A stretch of DNA of 6,272 nucleotides from Planctomicrobium sp. (GTDB lineage Bacteria > Planctomycetota > Planctomycetia > Planctomycetales > Planctomycetaceae): positions 1 to 6,272 of the forward strand of contig JABJMI010000179.1 of the NCBI GenBank assembly GCA_018659505.1. Direction: 5' to 3'. Under the pieces are notes generated by a model. The model had not been told where the DNA came from. It ran no database searches and saw nothing but the letters and a program-made list of their open reading frames with translations. Position numbers and translations under genes: made by a program. This document shows positions 5,836 to 6,272 of the stretch, piece by piece (the first letter of the stretch is position 1; each line of letters starts with the position of its first letter).

Positions 5836-5838
5836 ATA
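5833..5838 (-). promoter_or_regulatory. possible -10 element for the CNNM/DUF1851 operon
   Basis: The minus strand reads TATAAT, a perfect sigma-70 -10 hexamer, in an AT-rich stretch (5831-5849) 50 nt before the CNNM ATG. No good -35 hexamer is found 16-18 nt upstream. The call therefore rests on the -10 match and its position alone. Confidence 0.35.
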
Positions 5839-5960
5839 AATTAAATTACACATCGCAGCATGGACAATTTCGGCTGACATATCTATTGCGTACCCGAATT
5901 TAGTTCTGAGAATAACACTCCCAACATTTTTTATCCGCGAAGAATGTATCGACAATCTGA
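5839..5960. other. intergenic stretch without recognised features
   Basis: Between the putative -10 element and the repeat mosaic I see no gene, strong hairpin or repeat. The whole 5783-6272 interval has no convincing coding frame. The longest minus-strand frame crossing it (5900-6118) is produced by repeat DNA. Confidence 0.4.
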
Positions 5961-5963
5961 AAA

Positions 5964-6104
5964 GCTGACTGACAAGCATCAGAACGAATCACACGAAAGA
6001 AAGAGACCGGATGAACATGATTTACAGGATAAGATGAAAGGGATCGAAACCGTTCACGCGAGTTGCGGAACAATCCGTTCGTTGCCCACGAAAAACACAA
6101 ATAG
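5964..6104. repeat. second mosaic of the same repeat modules
   Basis: In order it holds GCTGACTGAC (5964-5973; 9 of 10 match to the boundary motif at 3578-3587), a partial CACGAAA-type repeat (5983-6000), an ACAGGAT-type repeat (6001-6038), AACCGTTCAC (6048-6057; identical to 3557-3566), and another partial CACGAAA-type repeat (6087-6104; CACGAAAAA then CACAAATAG). All modules also occur in the 3554-3948 block but in another order and orientation. This indicates repeated insertion or recombination of a shared family in intergenic DNA. Confidence 0.6.
6001..6038 (+). repeat. ACAGGAT-type repeat, copy 3
   Basis: It reads AAGAG, ACCGGATGA, ACATGATTT, ACAGGATAA, GATGAA, differing at 2 of 38 positions from the inverted copy at 3803-3840. 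The CACGAAA-type unit at 5992-6000 directly abuts it. Confidence 0.8.
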
Positions 6105-6174
6105 TTCATAGATTCCATGCAGCGGACAAGTACTGATTGTGAAGACTTTGTGCTAGAGGCAATTCTTGAGATAG

Positions 6175-6242
6175 CCTTGGGTTTTCAACCCAAGGAGAGA
6201 ATCCCCACACCATGATGTTCGTCACGGAGTGACGTTTTGTGG
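6175..6242. repeat. compound palindrome, REP-like dispersed element candidate
   Basis: First hairpin: CCTTGGGTT (6175-6183) pairs perfectly with AACCCAAGG (6187-6195) around TTC. Second hairpin: CGTCAC (6220-6225) pairs with GTGACG (6229-6234) around GGA. An outer CCACA (6205-6209) and TGTGG (6238-6242) can enclose it. Four T's (6235-6238) follow the second hairpin on the plus strand, so a terminator role is possible but weak. Two neat hairpins separated by 24 nt resemble REP-type elements. Only one copy is visible in this window. Confidence 0.5.
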
Positions 6243-6272
6243 ATAGACCAGACCATCGAAGTTGAAAAAGTT

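Noticed and set aside
5900..6118. Minus-strand open frame of 72 codons
   Set aside because: It runs through the second repeat mosaic, has no ribosome site that I can see and no protein-like pattern apart from repeat-derived residues.

Overview
The window looks like a chromosomal segment of a planctomycete (Planctomycetota, probably Planctomycetales). This is inferred from gene content and style, not from a marker gene. The signs are a membrane-anchored trypsin-like protease with a cytoplasmic zinc ribbon, an exported protein related to the N,N-dimethylformamidase large subunit, wide gene spacing, moderate GC (slightly under half by eye), and intergenic DNA full of short dispersed repeats. No rRNA, tRNA, transposase, integrase or CRISPR array was seen.

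Four complete genes can be supported, all on the minus strand. In transcription order (right to left) they are: a CNNM/CBS-pair integral membrane protein (4634-5782); a small acidic DUF1851/Tdi1-like protein only 18 nt downstream and probably co-transcribed (4103-4615); an exported DMFase-large-subunit-like protein (1952-3499, with the start moved inward on ribosome-binding-site and signal-peptide evidence); and the zinc-ribbon/transmembrane/trypsin protein (165-1820). At the left edge there may be the last 25 codons of a plus-strand gene (1-78), followed by a weak plus-strand terminator (125-146). If so, it converges on the protease gene.

Two long intergenic stretches (3524-4102 and 5783-6272) hold no convincing gene but are structured. 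The first contains a nested inverted arrangement of two repeat families, each made of three 9-nt units in an A-B-A pattern, bounded by a 10-bp inverted repeat. The second carries the same modules in a different order, plus a compound palindrome at the window's right end. These repeats are the most unusual feature here.

Apart from the CNNM/DUF1851 pair, the genes do not form an obvious pathway. Three of the four products act at or beyond the cytoplasmic membrane. I do not see a clear new multi-gene system.
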